DNA of 10,141 nt from Pararhizobium_B sp051960215 (GTDB lineage Bacteria; Pseudomonadota; Alphaproteobacteria; Rhizobiales; Rhizobiaceae). Positions 1 through 7,348 of the stretch are shown here, in pieces. The translations under genes and the position numbers were made by a program. Location: the NCBI GenBank assembly GCA_051960215.1, contig JBQCEN010000333.1, positions 1 to 10,141 of the forward strand, in the 5' to 3' direction. Each line of letters starts with the position of its first letter. The stretch's first letter is position 1. The notes beneath the pieces are model-generated. The model was not told the DNA's origin, did not search any database, and saw only the letters and a list, made by a program, of their open reading frames with translations.

Positions 1-2
1 TT

Positions 3-244
3 GAACCCGTCCGCGTCATCCTTCCCGACAGCGGCCGTGCCCGGACGACGCCCTCGACGGCGTCGTCCGGCCCGCGATCGCGCGCAAGGCCTTCCTTGCC
101 GCAGCGGCCGAGGCCGCACACCTTGCGCCGGCGGGCGCGCTTCATCGCAGCGCCGCCGATCTGAAGCGGCAGCAGGCCAAGGGACGTCGAACCGGCACCC
201 TGCCGTCGCGGCCCCTTGGCGAGGGCCCCTCCGCCTCGGTATGA
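3..244 (+). pseudogene. 3' end of an unrecognised gene, apparently frameshifted
   Basis: The 5' part is outside the window. From base 3 the frame reading EPVRVILPDSGR has third positions that are almost all G or C. After about base 40 that frame turns arginine/serine/proline-rich and loses coding character, while the frame one base back (codons from 44 onward) becomes gene-like, encoding an alanine-rich helix-like stretch and a basic end (DLKRQQAKGRR) before TGA at 242-244. The second frame has no ATG, GTG or TTG codon between base 5 and its stop, so it can only be read by entering from another frame. A single lost base (or two gained) between about 30 and 50 would join the two parts. I do not recognise the product. 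It ends 7 bases before the transglycosylase start, so the two may have been cotranscribed. The frameshift may be a sequencing error. Confidence 0.5.
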
Positions 245-251
245 ACGGGGC

Positions 252-1238
252 ATGGCCCCTCGCCGTCCGCCCAATCCTCTGATCTCGCTCGCGGCCGCAT
301 CGGCGGTTTTCGCAAGCGGTGCGCTGCAGGCCGCGGCCGCGCCCGCCGCTGTCGACAGGGCCGCGGCCAAGGCGGCGGCTGTAGCGGCCGAAGGGAAGGG
401 CGATGCCATCGCCTGCGAGACCCTCGGGCCCGATCCTGGTTTCGGCCGCCTGCCTGTCTGCCTCGCCGCCAAGCGGTACCACCGCGATCTCTGCGACGCG
501 CTGCAGACGCTCGCCGAACGCAACGACCTGCCGACGGGCTTTTTCGCCCGGCTGATCTGGCAGGAGAGCGGCTTCGAGCCGAACGCGTTGAGCCCGGTCG
601 GCGCGGAGGGGATCGCCCAGTTCATGCCGGATACCGCCCGGCTTCGCGGCCTCGCCAATGCTTTCAATCCGGCCGACGCGCTGGCGAAGTCGGCCGCCTA
701 TCTCTCCGAGATGCGCAACCGCTTCGGCAATCTCGGCCTCGCAGCCGTCGGCTACAACGCGGGCGAGGCGCGCGTCGCCCGGTTGCTGGACAACGGCGTG
801 CCGGTGCCGGCGGAGACCGAGCAGTACGTCTACGACATCACCGGCGTGCCGGTCAGCGCCTGGACGGACACGAAGCCGAACAAGGTGGACTACGCGCTGG
901 CGAAGGGTACGCCGTTCCGCGAGGCCTGCCTCGACCTTGCCCGCACACGCAGCTTCAGCCCGCTTGCCGGCGACACCGTCGACTTCAAGCCGTGGGGCGC
1001 GGAGATCGGCGGCAGCTTCTCGCCCTCGGTCGCGCGTCACATTTTCGCCGAAGCGAAGGCCGAATACCCGGACACGTTGAAGGGCGAGACGCCGATGCTG
1101 GTGCGCGCCCGCAACCACAGCCTCGGCCCGCGGGCGCGCTACACGAACCGCATCGGGCGCGACACCCGGGCCGGCGCGGCCAAGCTCTGTGCAGCGATCA
1201 CCGCCAAGGGCGGCTACTGCATCGTCCGAAAGAACTGA
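252..1238 (+). CDS. Exported lytic transglycosylase, SLT domain with SPOR-like C-terminus
   Basis: Predicted 328-aa periplasmic enzyme that cleaves the MurNAc-GlcNAc bond of peptidoglycan, forming 1,6-anhydro-MurNAc ends. The N-terminus looks like a signal peptide: arginines at residues 4-5, then a hydrophobic alanine-rich stretch (about 9-30). The SLT (goose-lysozyme-like) domain spans about residues 78-200. It has the catalytic glutamate E105 in IWQESGF, the GAEGIAQFMP motif (117-126) and the GYNAGE motif (167-172). The last 45 residues (RIGRDTRAGAAKLCAAITAKGGYCIV) resemble a SPOR peptidoglycan-binding repeat; this is inferred from pattern. Cysteines at 55, 70, 81, 226, 313 and 323 could form periplasmic disulfides. 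I chose ATG 252 over TTG 216 because it puts the signal peptide at the very start, although the ribosome binding site is weak (GGGG at 247-250). The family is clear; the specific substrate role is not, and it has no obvious link to glycogen. Confidence 0.88.
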   Translation: MAPRRPPNPLISLAAASAVFASGALQAAAAPAAVDRAAAKAAAVAAEGKGDAIACETLGPDPGFGRLPVCLAAKRYHRDLCDALQTLAERNDLPTGFFARLIWQESGFEPNALSPVGAEGIAQFMPDTARLRGLANAFNPADALAKSAAYLSEMRNRFGNLGLAAVGYNAGEARVARLLDNGVPVPAETEQYVYDITGVPVSAWTDTKPNKVDYALAKGTPFREACLDLARTRSFSPLAGDTVDFKPWGAEIGGSFSPSVARHIFAEAKAEYPDTLKGETPMLVRARNHSLGPRARYTNRIGRDTRAGAAKLCAAITAKGGYCIVRKN

Positions 1239-1273
1239 ATCAAAACGATTGAATTTCTCTTCGGCAGGCGCCA

Positions 1274-1303
1274 TTGCCACCGCGGGCGATAGCTGAATAA
1301 CAT
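1274..1303 (+). promoter_or_regulatory. Candidate promoter upstream of the glycogen operon
   Basis: The 130-base gap between the transglycosylase and glgP is less GC-rich than its surroundings at its left end. It contains TTGCCA (1274-1279, 5 of 6 matches to the sigma-70 -35 consensus), an 18-base spacer, and TAACAT (1298-1303, 4 of 6 to the -10). The -10 match is poor and such matches arise by chance. The support is mainly positional: this is the only sizeable gap before the five-gene operon. Confidence 0.25.
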
Positions 1304-1318
1304 TCCTCGAAGGCTGGT

Positions 1319-1344
1319 CGGCCGCAGTTCAACCGTCGCGGCCG
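1319..1344 (+). repeat. GC-rich inverted repeat in the glgP leader
   Basis: CGGCCGC (1319-1325) and GCGGCCG (1338-1344) are exact reverse complements separated by 12 bases, so a leader RNA could form a 7-bp all-GC stem 24 bases upstream of the glgP start codon. No run of T follows, so it is not a typical intrinsic terminator. GC-rich genomes often produce such repeats by chance, and no regulatory role is shown. Confidence 0.3.
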
Positions 1345-1368
1345 CCGGCAAGACCGCAGGTTTAGATC

Positions 1369-3834
1369 ATGAACGAAATGACGACGAGCACCATCCCCTC
1401 CCCGCCGCCGCGCGTGTCCGATCCCACCGTGCTGGCCTCGGAGATCCTCGAGCGACTGACCTACCGGATCGGCAAGGACCCGAAGGTCGCCAAGCCCCAC
1501 GACTGGCTGACCGCGACGATCCTGGTGCTGCGCGACCGGATCATCGACCGCTGGATGGCCTCGACGCGCGAGACCTACGAGCGCGAGGGCAAGCGCGTCT
1601 ACTACCTCTCGCTGGAATTCCTCATCGGCCGGCTGATGCGCGATGCCGCCTCGAATCTCGGCCTGATGGACGAGATGAAGGAGGCGCTGAAGTCGCTCGG
1701 CGTCGATTTCGACGTCGTCGCCGCACTCGAGCCGGACGCCGCACTCGGCAACGGCGGCCTCGGCCGGCTCGCGGCCTGCTTCATGGAATCGATGGCGACG
1801 GTCGATGTGCCCGCCTACGGCTACGGCATCCGCTACGTCCACGGCCTGTTCCGCCAGCAGATGCAGGACGGCTGGCAGGTGGAGCTGCCGGAGACGTGGC
1901 TCGCCCATGGCAACCCGTGGGAGTTCGAGCGGCGCGAAAGCTCCTACGAAGTCGGCTTCGGCGGCTCGGTCGAGACGATCGGCGAGGCGACCGACGGCAC
2001 CGGACGCTGCGTCTGGCGGCCGCAGGAGCGCGTCATCGCGACGGCCTACGACACGCCGGTCGTCGGCTGGCGGGCGAGGCGCGTCAACACGCTCAGGCTC
2101 TGGACGGCGCAGCCGATCGACCCGATCCTGCTCGACGCCTTCAACGCCGGCGACCACATCGGTGCGCTGAAGGAGAGCAACAAGGCGGAGGCGCTCGCGC
2201 GGGTGCTCTATCCCGCCGACGCGACGCCGGCCGGCCAGGAACTGCGCCTGCGCCAGGAGTTCTTCTTCTCCTCCGCCTCGCTCCAGGACATCCTGCGCCG
2301 CCACATCCAGCAATATGGCGACCTCCGCAACCTCGCCGACAAGGTCGCGATCCAGCTCAACGACACCCATCCTGCGGTCGCCGTCGTCGAGCTCGTCCGG
2401 CTCCTGTGCGACGTCCACCGCCTCTCCTTCGAGATGTCGTGGGACATCGCCCGCAAGTGCTTCGGCTACACCAACCACACGCTCCTCCCGGAAGCCCTCG
2501 AGAGCTGGTCGATCCCGCTCTTCGAGCGCCTGCTGCCGCGCCATATGCAGATCGTCTACGCGATCAACGCCATCGTCCTGCGCGAGGCGCGCCGCGAGAA
2601 GAACTTCGACGACAACCAGATCCGCGCCATCTCTCTGATCGACGAGGCGGGCGAGCGCCGCGTGCGCATGGGCAATCTCGCCTTCGTCGGCTCCCACTCG
2701 GTGAACGGCGTCTCCGCCCTCCATACGGAGCTCATGAAGGAGACGGTCTTCGCCGACCTGCACCGGCTCTATCCCGACCGCATCAACAACAAGACGAACG
2801 GCATCACGCCGCGGCGCTGGCTGATGCAGTGCAACCCGGATCTCTTCCGGCTGCTCCGCGAGACGATCGGCAGCGGCTTCATGGACGACACGACCGAGCT
2901 CGAGACGCTCGAGGCCTTCGCCGACGACCCGTCCTTCATCGAGCGCTTCGCCGGCGTCAAGCGGCTGAACAAGATCCGGCTGTCCAACCTGATCGCCCGG
3001 CGCATGGGCATCCGGCTCGATCCGGACGCGATGTTCGACATCCAGATCAAGCGCATCCACGAATACAAGCGCCAGCTCCTGAACATCGTCGAGACGATCG
3101 CCCTCTACGACCAGATCCGCTCCCATCCGGAGCGCGACTGGGTGCCGCGCGTCAAGCTCTTTGCCGGCAAAGCAGCGCCGAGCTACCACCGCGCGAAGAT
3201 GATAATCAAGCTGATCAACGACGTCGCCCGCGTCATCAACAACGACCCGGCGGTTCGCGGCCTGCTCAAGGTGGTCTTCGTCCCGAACTACAACGTCTCG
3301 CTCGCCGAGGTCATGGTGCCCGCCGCCGACCTGTCGGAGCAGATTTCGACAGCCGGCATGGAAGCCTCCGGAACCGGCAACATGAAATTCGCGTTGAACG
3401 GGGCATTGACGATCGGGACGCTCGACGGCGCCAACGTGGAAATCCGCGAGCAGGTGGGCAAGGACAATATCGTGATCTTCGGCATGACGGCGGACGAGGT
3501 CGCGGCGCGGCGTGGCGAAGGCTATGACCCGCGCACCGTGATCGACAGCTCGCGCGAGCTGTCGCAGGCGCTGTCGGCCATCTCCTCCGGTGTCTTCTCC
3601 CCCGACGACCGGTCCCGCTTCTGCGACCTCGTGCAGGGCATCTACGACCGCGACTGGTTCATGGTGGCCGCCGACTTCGACGCCTACGCCAAGGCGCAGC
3701 GCGACGTCGACGCGATCTTCCTCGACCGCGCCGACTGGTATCCCCGCACGATCCGCAACACCGCCCATGTCGGCTGGTTCTCCTCGGACAGGACGATCCG
3801 CCAGTACGCAAGCGAGATATGGAGTGTAGGATGA
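1369..3834 (+). CDS. glgP: Glycogen (alpha-glucan) phosphorylase GlgP
   Basis: An 821-aa cytosolic PLP-dependent GT35 enzyme that removes glucose from non-reducing ends of alpha-1,4 glucan with phosphate, giving glucose 1-phosphate. The length is normal for the family. The PLP lysine is K673, inside EASGTGNMKFALNGALTIG, followed by TLDGANVEI. Other conserved blocks are LGNGGLGRLAACF (about 127-139), NDTHPA, the NNKTNGITPRRW segment (473-484) and KRIHEYKRQ (561-569). I see no missing catalytic residue and no internal stop. ATG 1369 is chosen because GCAGG at 1356-1360 gives a plausible ribosome binding site; ATG 1378 is an in-frame alternative. It is the first gene of the operon and its stop codon overlaps the glgB start. 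Its product can feed either Pgm or GlgC, so the enzyme links breakdown and synthesis in one transcription unit. Confidence 0.97.
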   Translation: MNEMTTSTIPSPPPRVSDPTVLASEILERLTYRIGKDPKVAKPHDWLTATILVLRDRIIDRWMASTRETYEREGKRVYYLSLEFLIGRLMRDAASNLGLMDEMKEALKSLGVDFDVVAALEPDAALGNGGLGRLAACFMESMATVDVPAYGYGIRYVHGLFRQQMQDGWQVELPETWLAHGNPWEFERRESSYEVGFGGSVETIGEATDGTGRCVWRPQERVIATAYDTPVVGWRARRVNTLRLWTAQPIDPILLDAFNAGDHIGALKESNKAEALARVLYPADATPAGQELRLRQEFFFSSASLQDILRRHIQQYGDLRNLADKVAIQLNDTHPAVAVVELVRLLCDVHRLSFEMSWDIARKCFGYTNHTLLPEALESWSIPLFERLLPRHMQIVYAINAIVLREARREKNFDDNQIRAISLIDEAGERRVRMGNLAFVGSHSVNGVSALHTELMKETVFADLHRLYPDRINNKTNGITPRRWLMQCNPDLFRLLRETIGSGFMDDTTELETLEAFADDPSFIERFAGVKRLNKIRLSNLIARRMGIRLDPDAMFDIQIKRIHEYKRQLLNIVETIALYDQIRSHPERDWVPRVKLFAGKAAPSYHRAKMIIKLINDVARVINNDPAVRGLLKVVFVPNYNVSLAEVMVPAADLSEQISTAGMEASGTGNMKFALNGALTIGTLDGANVEIREQVGKDNIVIFGMTADEVAARRGEGYDPRTVIDSSRELSQALSAISSGVFSPDDRSRFCDLVQGIYDRDWFMVAADFDAYAKAQRDVDAIFLDRADWYPRTIRNTAHVGWFSSDRTIRQYASEIWSVG
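3821..3834 (+). promoter_or_regulatory. glgP/glgB overlap with internal ribosome binding site
   Basis: GGAG at 3821-3824 lies 6 bases before ATG 3831, and ATGA at 3831-3834 holds both the glgB start and the glgP stop. This arrangement is typical of translational coupling. It also decides the glgB start: the in-frame ATG at 3819 lies 12 bases earlier and lacks a comparable binding site. Confidence 0.6.
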
Positions 3835-5924
3835 CGTCTTCCCGCGACAGGACGCCCCGGAAGCAGGCCGCCGAGCATCTCTCGGCCGGCCAGATCTCGG
3901 CTCTTGTCGCGGGGTCGCATGGCGACCCGTTCGCCGTGCTCGGCGTCCATGAGACAGCGGACGGTTTCGTCGCCCGCTGCTTCATCCCGCATGCCGAGCG
4001 GGTCTCCGCCCTGACCCTCGGTGGCGAGAGCGCCGGCGCGTTGACCCGGCGCCACGAGGCCGGCCTCTTCGAGGGGCCCGTCTCGCTCGCACACCGCCAG
4101 CCGCTGCGGTACCAGGCGGAGAATGCCGGCGGCGAATGGCAGGTGATCGACCCCTACACCTTCGGTCCGATCCTCGGCCCGATGGACGACTATTTCATCG
4201 GCGAAGGCTCGCACCGGCGCCTCTTCGACAAGATGGGCGCGCATATCGTCGAGCACGAGGGCGTCAGCGGCGTCCACTTCGCCGTCTGGGCGCCGAACGC
4301 CCAGCGCGTCTCCGTCGTCGGCGACTTCAACGACTGGGACGGGCGGCGCCACGTCATGCGCCTTCGACGCGATACCGGCATCTGGGAGATCTTCCTGCCG
4401 AACGTCGAGGCGGGGCGCCCCTACAAGTACGAGATCATCGGCGCCGCGGGCCACCGCCTGCCGCTGAAGGCCGACCCCTTCGCCTTTCGTTCGGAGCTCC
4501 GTCCGCAGACCGCCTCTGTGGTCGACCGCCAGCCTTCGCACGCCTGGCACGACGAGGCCCATCGCGCTTTCTGGCGCAGCGCCGACTTCCGCCGCCAGCC
4601 CGTCTCGATCTACGAGGTGCACGCCGGCTCATGGCGGCGCGGCGAGGACAACCGCTTCCTCACCTGGGACGAGCTCGCCGATCAGCTGATCCCCTACTGC
4701 CTCGACATGGGCTACACCCACATCGAGTTCCTGCCGATCAGCGAGCACCCGTTCGACCCCTCCTGGGGCTATCAGACGACCGGCCTCTATGCGCCGACGG
4801 CCCGCTTCGGCGAGCCGGAAGGCCTCGCCCGCTTCGTCGATGGCGCCCACATGGCCGGCCTCGGCGTCATCCTCGACTGGGTGCCGGCGCATTTCCCGAC
4901 GGACGCGCACGGCCTGTCGCACTTCGACGGCACGGCGCTCTACGAGCACGCCGACCCGCGCCAGGGCTTCCATCCGGACTGGAACACGGCGATCTACAAT
5001 TTCGGCCGGCGCGAGGTGAAGTCCTACCTCGTCAACAACGCCCTCGTCTGGGCCGAGCGCTATCATATCGACGGATTGCGCGTCGATGCGGTCGCGTCCA
5101 TGCGCTATCTCGACTACTCCCGCAAGGAGGGCGAGTGGGTGCCGAACAAGTACGGCGGCCGCGAGAACATCGACGCGGTGGACTTCCTCCAGGCGATGAA
5201 CCGCGAGGTCTACGGGGCTCATCCGGGCGTGATGACGGTCGCCGAGGAATCGACGTCATGGCCGAAGGTCTCCCACCCGGTCCACGACGGCGGCCTCGGC
5301 TTCGGCTTCAAGTGGAACATGGGCTTCATGCACGACACGCTGCAATATATGCAGCACGAGGCTATCCACCGCAGCTACCACCACAACGAGCTGACCTTCG
5401 GCCTGCTCTACGCCTTCAGCGAGAATTTCGTCCTGCCGCTCTCCCATGACGAGGTGGTGCACGGCAAGGGTTCGCTGCTCACCAAGATGTCGGGCGACGA
5501 CTGGCAGAAGTTCGCGAACCTCCGCGCCTATTACGGCTTCATGTGGGGCTATCCCGGCAAGAAGCTCCTCTTCATGGGTCAGGAGTTCGCCCAGCGCCAG
5601 GAATGGAGCGAGGCGCGCTCGCTCGACTGGCACCTGCTTGGCGCCGAGGCGCATGAGGGTGTGCGCCGCCTCGTGCGCGATCTCAACCACCTCTACCGCG
5701 ACACGCCCGCCCTGCACGCCCGCGACTGCGAGCCGGAGGGCTTCGAGTGGCTGATCGCCGACGACCATGACAACTCCGTCTTCGCCTGGCAGCGCAAGGC
5801 GCCCGACGCTTCACCTGTCGTCGTCGTCAGCAACTTCACGCCGGTCGTGCGCGAGAACTACCGCGTGCCGATGCCGGCGGCCGGCCGCTGGCGCGAGATC
5901 TTCACTTCCGATGCGGCCGACTAG
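3831..5924 (+). CDS. glgB: 1,4-alpha-glucan branching enzyme GlgB, cut short by an in-frame amber codon
   Basis: GlgB cleaves an alpha-1,4 chain and re-attaches it through an alpha-1,6 bond, making glycogen branch points in the cytosol (GH13). As written it is 697 aa. It has an N-terminal beta domain (GDPFAVLGVHE at 31-41), a CBM48 module (GVHFAVWAPNAQRVSVVGDF, from 147) and the GH13 barrel from about residue 260. The catalytic residues are D419 (DGLRVDAVASM), E472 (VAEEST) and D540 (LSHDEVVHG), with the same mutual spacing as D405/E458/D526 of the E. coli enzyme. The C-terminal beta domain stops at EIFTSDAAD because codon 698 is TAG, where relatives have a tyrosine followed by a Gly-Ser-Gly/Asn turn. 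The frame continues for 39 more codons of clear GlgB sequence, so the intact gene would encode 738 residues minus none lost, that is 737 with the tyrosine, near the usual length. All catalytic residues survive, but loss of the last beta strands could destabilise the protein. The cause may be a real mutation or a base-call error. Confidence 0.93.
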   Translation: MTSSRDRTPRKQAAEHLSAGQISALVAGSHGDPFAVLGVHETADGFVARCFIPHAERVSALTLGGESAGALTRRHEAGLFEGPVSLAHRQPLRYQAENAGGEWQVIDPYTFGPILGPMDDYFIGEGSHRRLFDKMGAHIVEHEGVSGVHFAVWAPNAQRVSVVGDFNDWDGRRHVMRLRRDTGIWEIFLPNVEAGRPYKYEIIGAAGHRLPLKADPFAFRSELRPQTASVVDRQPSHAWHDEAHRAFWRSADFRRQPVSIYEVHAGSWRRGEDNRFLTWDELADQLIPYCLDMGYTHIEFLPISEHPFDPSWGYQTTGLYAPTARFGEPEGLARFVDGAHMAGLGVILDWVPAHFPTDAHGLSHFDGTALYEHADPRQGFHPDWNTAIYNFGRREVKSYLVNNALVWAERYHIDGLRVDAVASMRYLDYSRKEGEWVPNKYGGRENIDAVDFLQAMNREVYGAHPGVMTVAEESTSWPKVSHPVHDGGLGFGFKWNMGFMHDTLQYMQHEAIHRSYHHNELTFGLLYAFSENFVLPLSHDEVVHGKGSLLTKMSGDDWQKFANLRAYYGFMWGYPGKKLLFMGQEFAQRQEWSEARSLDWHLLGAEAHEGVRRLVRDLNHLYRDTPALHARDCEPEGFEWLIADDHDNSVFAWQRKAPDASPVVVVSNFTPVVRENYRVPMPAAGRWREIFTSDAAD

Positions 5925-6044
5925 GGCGGAAGCGGCAAGGGGAACGCGGGAATGATCGAGGCCGAGACCGACGGCGTCGGCAACCATTCCGCCGTCATGA
6001 CCCTGCCGCCTCTGGCGACGATCATGTTCAAGCAGGACCAATAA
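5925..6044 (+). pseudogene. glgB: In-frame C-terminal tail of glgB beyond the amber codon
   Basis: Directly after TAG 5922-5924 the glgB frame stays open for 39 codons to TAA at 6042-6044. It begins GGSGKGNAG and ends TLPPLATIMFKQDQ; the LPPLATI block is the hallmark of the GlgB C-terminus. Third positions stay G/C-rich. The tail therefore belongs to glgB and is separated only by one stop codon. An ATG at 5952 could in principle start a 30-codon peptide from it, but nothing suggests a separate gene. Bases 6045-6085 are the true glgB-glgC spacer and hold only the glgC ribosome binding site and a short GGCCG/CGGCC inverted repeat. Confidence 0.85.
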
Positions 6045-6074
6045 GCAGGGGAACGGGCCGCGCCGGCCGTGAAT

Positions 6075-6080
6075 GGGAGG
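6075..6080 (+). promoter_or_regulatory. Ribosome binding site of glgC
   Basis: GGGAGG lies 5 bases before ATG 6086 and is the strongest Shine-Dalgarno match seen in the window. It fixes the glgC start and means that glgC translation need not depend on glgB being read to its end, which matters because glgB appears broken. Confidence 0.65.
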
Positions 6081-6085
6081 GAACG

Positions 6086-7348
6086 ATGGACGACAGGAGA
6101 ACCGGGCCGCTCGCCCGCGACGCGATGGCCTATGTGCTCGCCGGCGGGCGCGGCAGCCGCCTGAAGGAGCTGACCGACCGCCGCGCCAAGCCGGCGGTCT
6201 ATTTCGGTGGCAAGACGCGCATCATCGACTTCGCGCTCTCCAACGCCATCAATTCCGGCATCCGCCGCATCGGCGTCGCCACCCAGTACAAGGCCCATTC
6301 CCTGATCCGCCACCTGCAGCGCGGCTGGAACTTCCTGAGGCCGGAGCGCAACGAGAGCTTCGACATCCTGCCGGCGAGCCAGCGCGTCTCGGAGACGCAG
6401 TGGTACGAGGGGACGGCCGACGCGGTCTACCAGAACGCCGACATCATCGAGGCCTACGGCGTCGAGTACATGGTGATCCTCGCCGGCGACCACATCTACA
6501 AGATGGACTACGAGCTGATGCTCCAGCAGCACGTCGATTCCGGCGCCGACGTCACCGTCGGCTGCCTCGAGGTGCCGCGCATGGAGGCCACCGGCTTCGG
6601 CGTCATGCATGTCGACGAACGCGACCGGATCATCGCCTTCGTCGAGAAGCCGGCCGATCCGCCGGGCATCCCCGGCCGGGAAGACTTCGCCCTCGCCTCG
6701 ATGGGCATCTATGTCTTCCGCACGAAGTTCCTGATGGAAATCCTGCGCCGCGATGCCGGTGACGAGCATTCGAGCCGCGACTTCGGCAAGGACATCATCC
6801 CCTATATCGTCGAGCACGGCGTCGCCGTCGCCCATCGCTTCGGCGATTCCTGCGTGCGCGCCAGCAGCGAATCGGAGGCCTACTGGCGCGACGTCGGCAC
6901 CATCGACGCCTATTGGGAGGCCAATATCGACCTGACCGACGTCGTTCCCGAGCTCGACCTCTATGACCGTTCCTGGCCGATCTGGACCTATGCCGAAATC
7001 TCGCCGCCGGCGAAGTTCGTCCACGACGAGGACGGGCGCCGCGGCTCTGCCGTCTCGTCGCTCGTCGCCGGCGACTGCATCATCTCCGGCTCGTCGCTCA
7101 GGCACAGCCTGATCTTCTCCGGCGTCAGGGCCAATTCCTTCTCGTCGCTCAACCAGGCGGTCGTGCTGCCGCGCTGCGTCATCGGCCGGAACGCGCGGCT
7201 GAGCCGCGTCGTCCTCGACAGCGGCGTCGTGATCCCGGAGGGGCTCGTCGTCGGCGAGGATCCGGAGCTCGACGCCCGGCGCTTCCGGCGAAGCGAGAAG
7301 GGCATCTGCCTGGTCACGCAGCCGATGATCGACAAGCTCGGCGCATGA
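6086..7348 (+). CDS. glgC: Glucose-1-phosphate adenylyltransferase (ADP-glucose pyrophosphorylase) GlgC
   Basis: A 420-aa cytosolic enzyme making ADP-glucose and pyrophosphate from ATP and glucose 1-phosphate, the committed and allosterically controlled step of bacterial glycogen synthesis. The N-terminal nucleotidyltransferase fold has the LAGGRGSRLKELTDRRAKPA loop (18-37). It also has the catalytic aspartate D135 in AGDHIYKMDY (E. coli D142) and the glucose 1-phosphate lysine K188 in FVEKPADPP (E. coli K195). The C-terminal part (about 310-420) is a left-handed beta-helix with hexapeptide-like repeats (SLIFSGVRANS, CVIGRNARLSRVVLDSGVVI). Alphaproteobacterial enzymes of this type are known to be activated by fructose 6-phosphate and pyruvate; that this one behaves the same way is inference. 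It appears intact and its last codons overlap glgA. Confidence 0.97.
   Translation: MDDRRTGPLARDAMAYVLAGGRGSRLKELTDRRAKPAVYFGGKTRIIDFALSNAINSGIRRIGVATQYKAHSLIRHLQRGWNFLRPERNESFDILPASQRVSETQWYEGTADAVYQNADIIEAYGVEYMVILAGDHIYKMDYELMLQQHVDSGADVTVGCLEVPRMEATGFGVMHVDERDRIIAFVEKPADPPGIPGREDFALASMGIYVFRTKFLMEILRRDAGDEHSSRDFGKDIIPYIVEHGVAVAHRFGDSCVRASSESEAYWRDVGTIDAYWEANIDLTDVVPELDLYDRSWPIWTYAEISPPAKFVHDEDGRRGSAVSSLVAGDCIISGSSLRHSLIFSGVRANSFSSLNQAVVLPRCVIGRNARLSRVVLDSGVVIPEGLVVGEDPELDARRFRRSEKGICLVTQPMIDKLGA

Noticed and set aside
216..251. Longer transglycosylase form starting at TTG 216
   Set aside because: It would put 12 extra residues in front of a signal peptide that begins naturally at ATG 252, and would overlap the preceding reading frame.
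1..282. 93-codon open frame from TTG 1
   Set aside because: The translation is arginine/serine/proline-rich, as expected of an out-of-frame reading. The gene-like codon pattern is in the other two + strand frames, and its 3' end overlaps the transglycosylase signal peptide.
1249..1296. Possible 15-codon leader peptide (TTG start) upstream of glgP
   Set aside because: It has no Shine-Dalgarno sequence, no regulatory codon run, and no terminator/antiterminator structure following it. It is short enough to occur by chance.
1240..3768. 842-codon open frame on the minus strand opposite glgP, and similar long minus-strand frames opposite glgB, glgC, glgA and pgm
   Set aside because: They mirror the G/C-rich third positions of the + strand genes. 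The translations are low-complexity (valine, aspartate, arginine, glutamate, alanine) with no recognisable domain.
3819..3830. glgB start at ATG 3819
   Set aside because: It adds only MECR, has no good ribosome binding site, and overlaps glgP more. ATG 3831 has GGAG 6 bases upstream and forms the usual ATGA overlap.
5952..6044. Independent 30-codon small gene between glgB and glgC
   Set aside because: Its sequence is the conserved GlgB C-terminus in the glgB frame, so it is the severed tail of glgB and not a separate gene.
6048..6075. Hairpin GGCCG-CGC-CGGCC in the glgB-glgC spacer as a terminator
   Set aside because: The stem is only 5 bp with no T run, and termination here would separate glgC and glgA from the operon. 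Chance GC palindromes are common at this composition.
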